Part shown: piece after piece, positions 13,522 through 14,967 of the stretch
Numbering within the stretch: the stretch's first letter is position 1
Layout: each line of letters begins with the position of its first letter
Origin: a bacterium
GTDB taxonomy: Bacteria > JAMCPX01
Assembly: GCA_021815065.1 (NCBI GenBank)
Contig: JAKAHI010000007.1
Coordinates: 1 to 14,967 of the forward strand
DNA length: 14,967 bases
Reading direction: 5' to 3'
Notes under the pieces: generated by a model
The model's database searches: none
What the model was told of the DNA's origin: nothing
What the model saw: the letters and a program-made list of their open reading frames with translations, nothing else
Program-made: the position numbers and the translations under genes

Positions 13522-14484
13522 ATGGAAGAAACGGAAAAAACACACAAACCGAAAAGCAAAAAGAAAATGTTAAGCCAGCCAAGGGTTTATGTCCCCGGCT
13601 TATTGATAATCGCGGGCATTATATTCGGCCTCATATGGTGGAGATACTGGAACAACTTTGCTTATACCGAAGACGCGCAGGTGGATGCTCACCTGATACT
13701 GCTGAGCTCCCCGTTACCAACCTACATTACACAGTTGAACGCGGATGAAGGGGACACGGTTACCAAGGGAGAAACACTCGCCTTTGTAACACTCTCCAAT
13801 ATAATCACGGACAAAGATCTGAAATCGGCCCGTTCGGAGGCATCCATACAATACCAGAGGGCCAGGAACAATGCCGATGTCCTTCAATCGGAATTGGTAG
13901 ATGCCAAACAGAATGAGGAGCGCCTGGAGCGTGTCTATAAAAGAGGCGGCACGAGCGAACAAAACCTCCTCGATGCAAAAACACGGTACGAGGTAACAAA
14001 ATCGCAGTACGAGTCTGCACAGATCACGCTCGCATTTGCTAAAAATATCCTTGATGCCACGCAGAACAGGCTTGAAGGCATCGAGCTGAAAAGCCCTATT
14101 TCCGGAAGAGTCGCACAGCGGTATGCAAACATAGGACAGAATATGTCCCCCGGTGAACCGATTTTTGGTATTGTCGACCTGAAAGATACCTGGATAGAAG
14201 CAAATATCAAAGAGACACATGTCGGAGCTGTAAAGCCGGGACAAAAGGTGGACATCTATGTGGACACCTACCCGGGTATTACCTTTACCGGAACAGTTAT
14301 CCACGTGCAGGCAGAGACCATCGGTGCCTACTCTGTCATACCGTCAGAAAATCCTTCCGGCACATTTATCAAGATCGTTCAGCGTGTGCCGGTCAAGATC
14401 GCCATTGATTCACAGGGCTATATCTTGAGACCCGGCATGTCCGTAGAAGTGAAGATCCATACAAGAAAGTTTTCATGGCTGTAA
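13522..14484 (+). CDS. HlyD/EmrA-type periplasmic adaptor of a tripartite efflux pump
   Basis: 320 residues. A short basic cytoplasmic tail (KPKSKKKMLSQPR) is followed by one membrane anchor (about VYVPGLLIIAGIIFGLIWW). Then comes the EmrA hallmark AYTEDAQVDAHLILLSSPLPTYI, split lipoyl halves (VTKGETLAFVTL and LKSPISGRVAQR), and a coiled-coil hairpin between them (about residues 90-175). The beta-barrel carries GVPIFGIVDLKDTWIEANIKE-like sequence (PGEPIFGIVDLKDTWIEA). It bridges the inner-membrane MFS pump and the TolC-like channel. ATG 13522 with AGGGAG upstream is preferred over the in-frame GTG at 13501. It is 105 bp after the TolC-like gene and overlaps the pump gene by 10 bp. The gap before it contains an imperfect inverted repeat (TTCCGGATT / AATCCCGAA). 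Confidence 0.92.
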   Translation: MEETEKTHKPKSKKKMLSQPRVYVPGLLIIAGIIFGLIWWRYWNNFAYTEDAQVDAHLILLSSPLPTYITQLNADEGDTVTKGETLAFVTLSNIITDKDLKSARSEASIQYQRARNNADVLQSELVDAKQNEERLERVYKRGGTSEQNLLDAKTRYEVTKSQYESAQITLAFAKNILDATQNRLEGIELKSPISGRVAQRYANIGQNMSPGEPIFGIVDLKDTWIEANIKETHVGAVKPGQKVDIYVDTYPGITFTGTVIHVQAETIGAYSVIPSENPSGTFIKIVQRVPVKIAIDSQGYILRPGMSVEVKIHTRKFSWL

Positions 14485-14967
14485 ACGGCGCCGCGAATTC
14501 GAACGGAGACAATACATCCTATAAATGGTGGGTCTTAGCGATCGTCATGATCGGCAGCTTTATGGGGGTGCTGGATAATTCTATTGTCAACGTTGCCCTG
14601 CCCCACTTCATGGTTGCATTCGGAGCAAACACCGAAGAGGTCGAATGGATTGTCACGGCATACATGCTCGCGTTTGCCATACTTATGCCGCTGGCAGTAT
14701 GGCTGAGAAATTTGGTCGGTCTTAAGGTTGCATTCCTGCTGGAACTTGCGCTTTTTGTTGTCGGCTCGTTCCTGTGCAGCCTTTCATGGAGCCTCGATTC
14801 ACTGATAGTGTTCAGATTGATCCAGGCGATCGGTGCGGGAGATATCATGCCCACAGGCATGACCATGATCTCCGAGGTCTTTCCCCGGGAAGAGCGGGGA
14901 CTTGCACTCGGTATATGGGGCGCGGGTATTACCGCTGCACCTGCGATAGGTCCCACACTCGGCGGTT
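14475..14967 (+). CDS. EmrB/QacA-type MFS drug exporter, DHA2 family (N-terminal part, cut by window edge)
   Basis: The first 164 residues are visible and the gene runs off the right edge. ATG 14475 lies inside the end of the adaptor gene (10-bp overlap), so the two are translationally coupled. The reading frame starts MAVNGAANSNGDNTSYKWWV and shows the DHA2 motif MGVLDNSIVNVALP in helix 1, then EEVEWIVTAYMLAFAILMPL. Motif A is the degenerate EmrB type (WLRNLVGLK), and motif C at the end of helix 5 reads GAGITAAPAIGPTLGG, the antiporter signature. It should be a 14-helix proton-driven exporter of hydrophobic drugs, working with the adaptor and TolC-like proteins just upstream. Confidence 0.92.
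   Translation, partial: MAVNGAANSNGDNTSYKWWVLAIVMIGSFMGVLDNSIVNVALPHFMVAFGANTEEVEWIVTAYMLAFAILMPLAVWLRNLVGLKVAFLLELALFVVGSFLCSLSWSLDSLIVFRLIQAIGAGDIMPTGMTMISEVFPREERGLALGIWGAGITAAPAIGPTLGG

Overview
The window looks like chromosomal DNA from a Gram-negative bacterium. It encodes outer-membrane lipoproteins, a TolC-type outer-membrane channel, and a long (795-residue) Gram-negative-type GyrB. Gene style and content (FolE2 with QueD, PilZ, DUF2156, short-gap operons) would fit an anaerobic deltaproteobacterium-like lineage, but nothing in the sequence fixes the taxon.

Layout. (1) Positions 1-1191, minus strand: a DUF2156 protein followed by the start of an Opp/Dpp-type ABC ATPase that runs off the left edge. 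(2) Positions 1409-3943, plus strand: a tight operon of a Crp/Fnr regulator, rsmG (16S rRNA m7G methyltransferase), queD and folE2. The last two perform the first steps from GTP toward queuosine-type deazapurines. (3) Positions 3947-7236, minus strand: an overlapping operon of PilZ protein, XRE regulator, gyrB and a previously easy-to-miss 46-residue membrane protein whose start codon overlaps the gyrB stop. A near-consensus sigma70-type promoter sits so close to the PilZ start that the mRNA is predicted to be almost leaderless. The two operons converge with only 3 bp between stop codons.

(4) Positions about 7315-11384: an AT-richer accessory block. It holds two tandem paralogous lipoproteins with PQQ-like beta-propeller character, each followed by a similar terminator, and then about 700 bp of non-coding DNA with several inverted repeats. 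One of these is a 96-bp MITE-like element with perfect 13-bp ends. The block is bordered on both sides by copies of a roughly 64-bp hairpin-forming repeat in direct orientation. The last 158 bp of shared coding sequence in the two lipoproteins is nearly identical at DNA level while most of the rest is clearly diverged, which points to gene conversion. A 31-codon signal-peptide ORF with a strong ribosome binding site lies in frame just upstream of the first lipoprotein, separated from it by an amber codon.

(5) Positions 11392-14967, plus strand: a multidrug-efflux operon of TetR repressor, TolC-like outer-membrane protein, EmrA/HlyD-type periplasmic adaptor and the start of an EmrB-type (DHA2) MFS pump. 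Together these form a tripartite drug exporter with a cognate local regulator.

The strongest leads for novelty are the PilZ-XRE-gyrB-microprotein operon, the repeat-bordered lipoprotein island with its conversion tract and in-frame leader ORF, and the structured non-coding segment at 10854-11190. No CRISPR array, tRNA, rRNA or recognisable transposase gene was seen.
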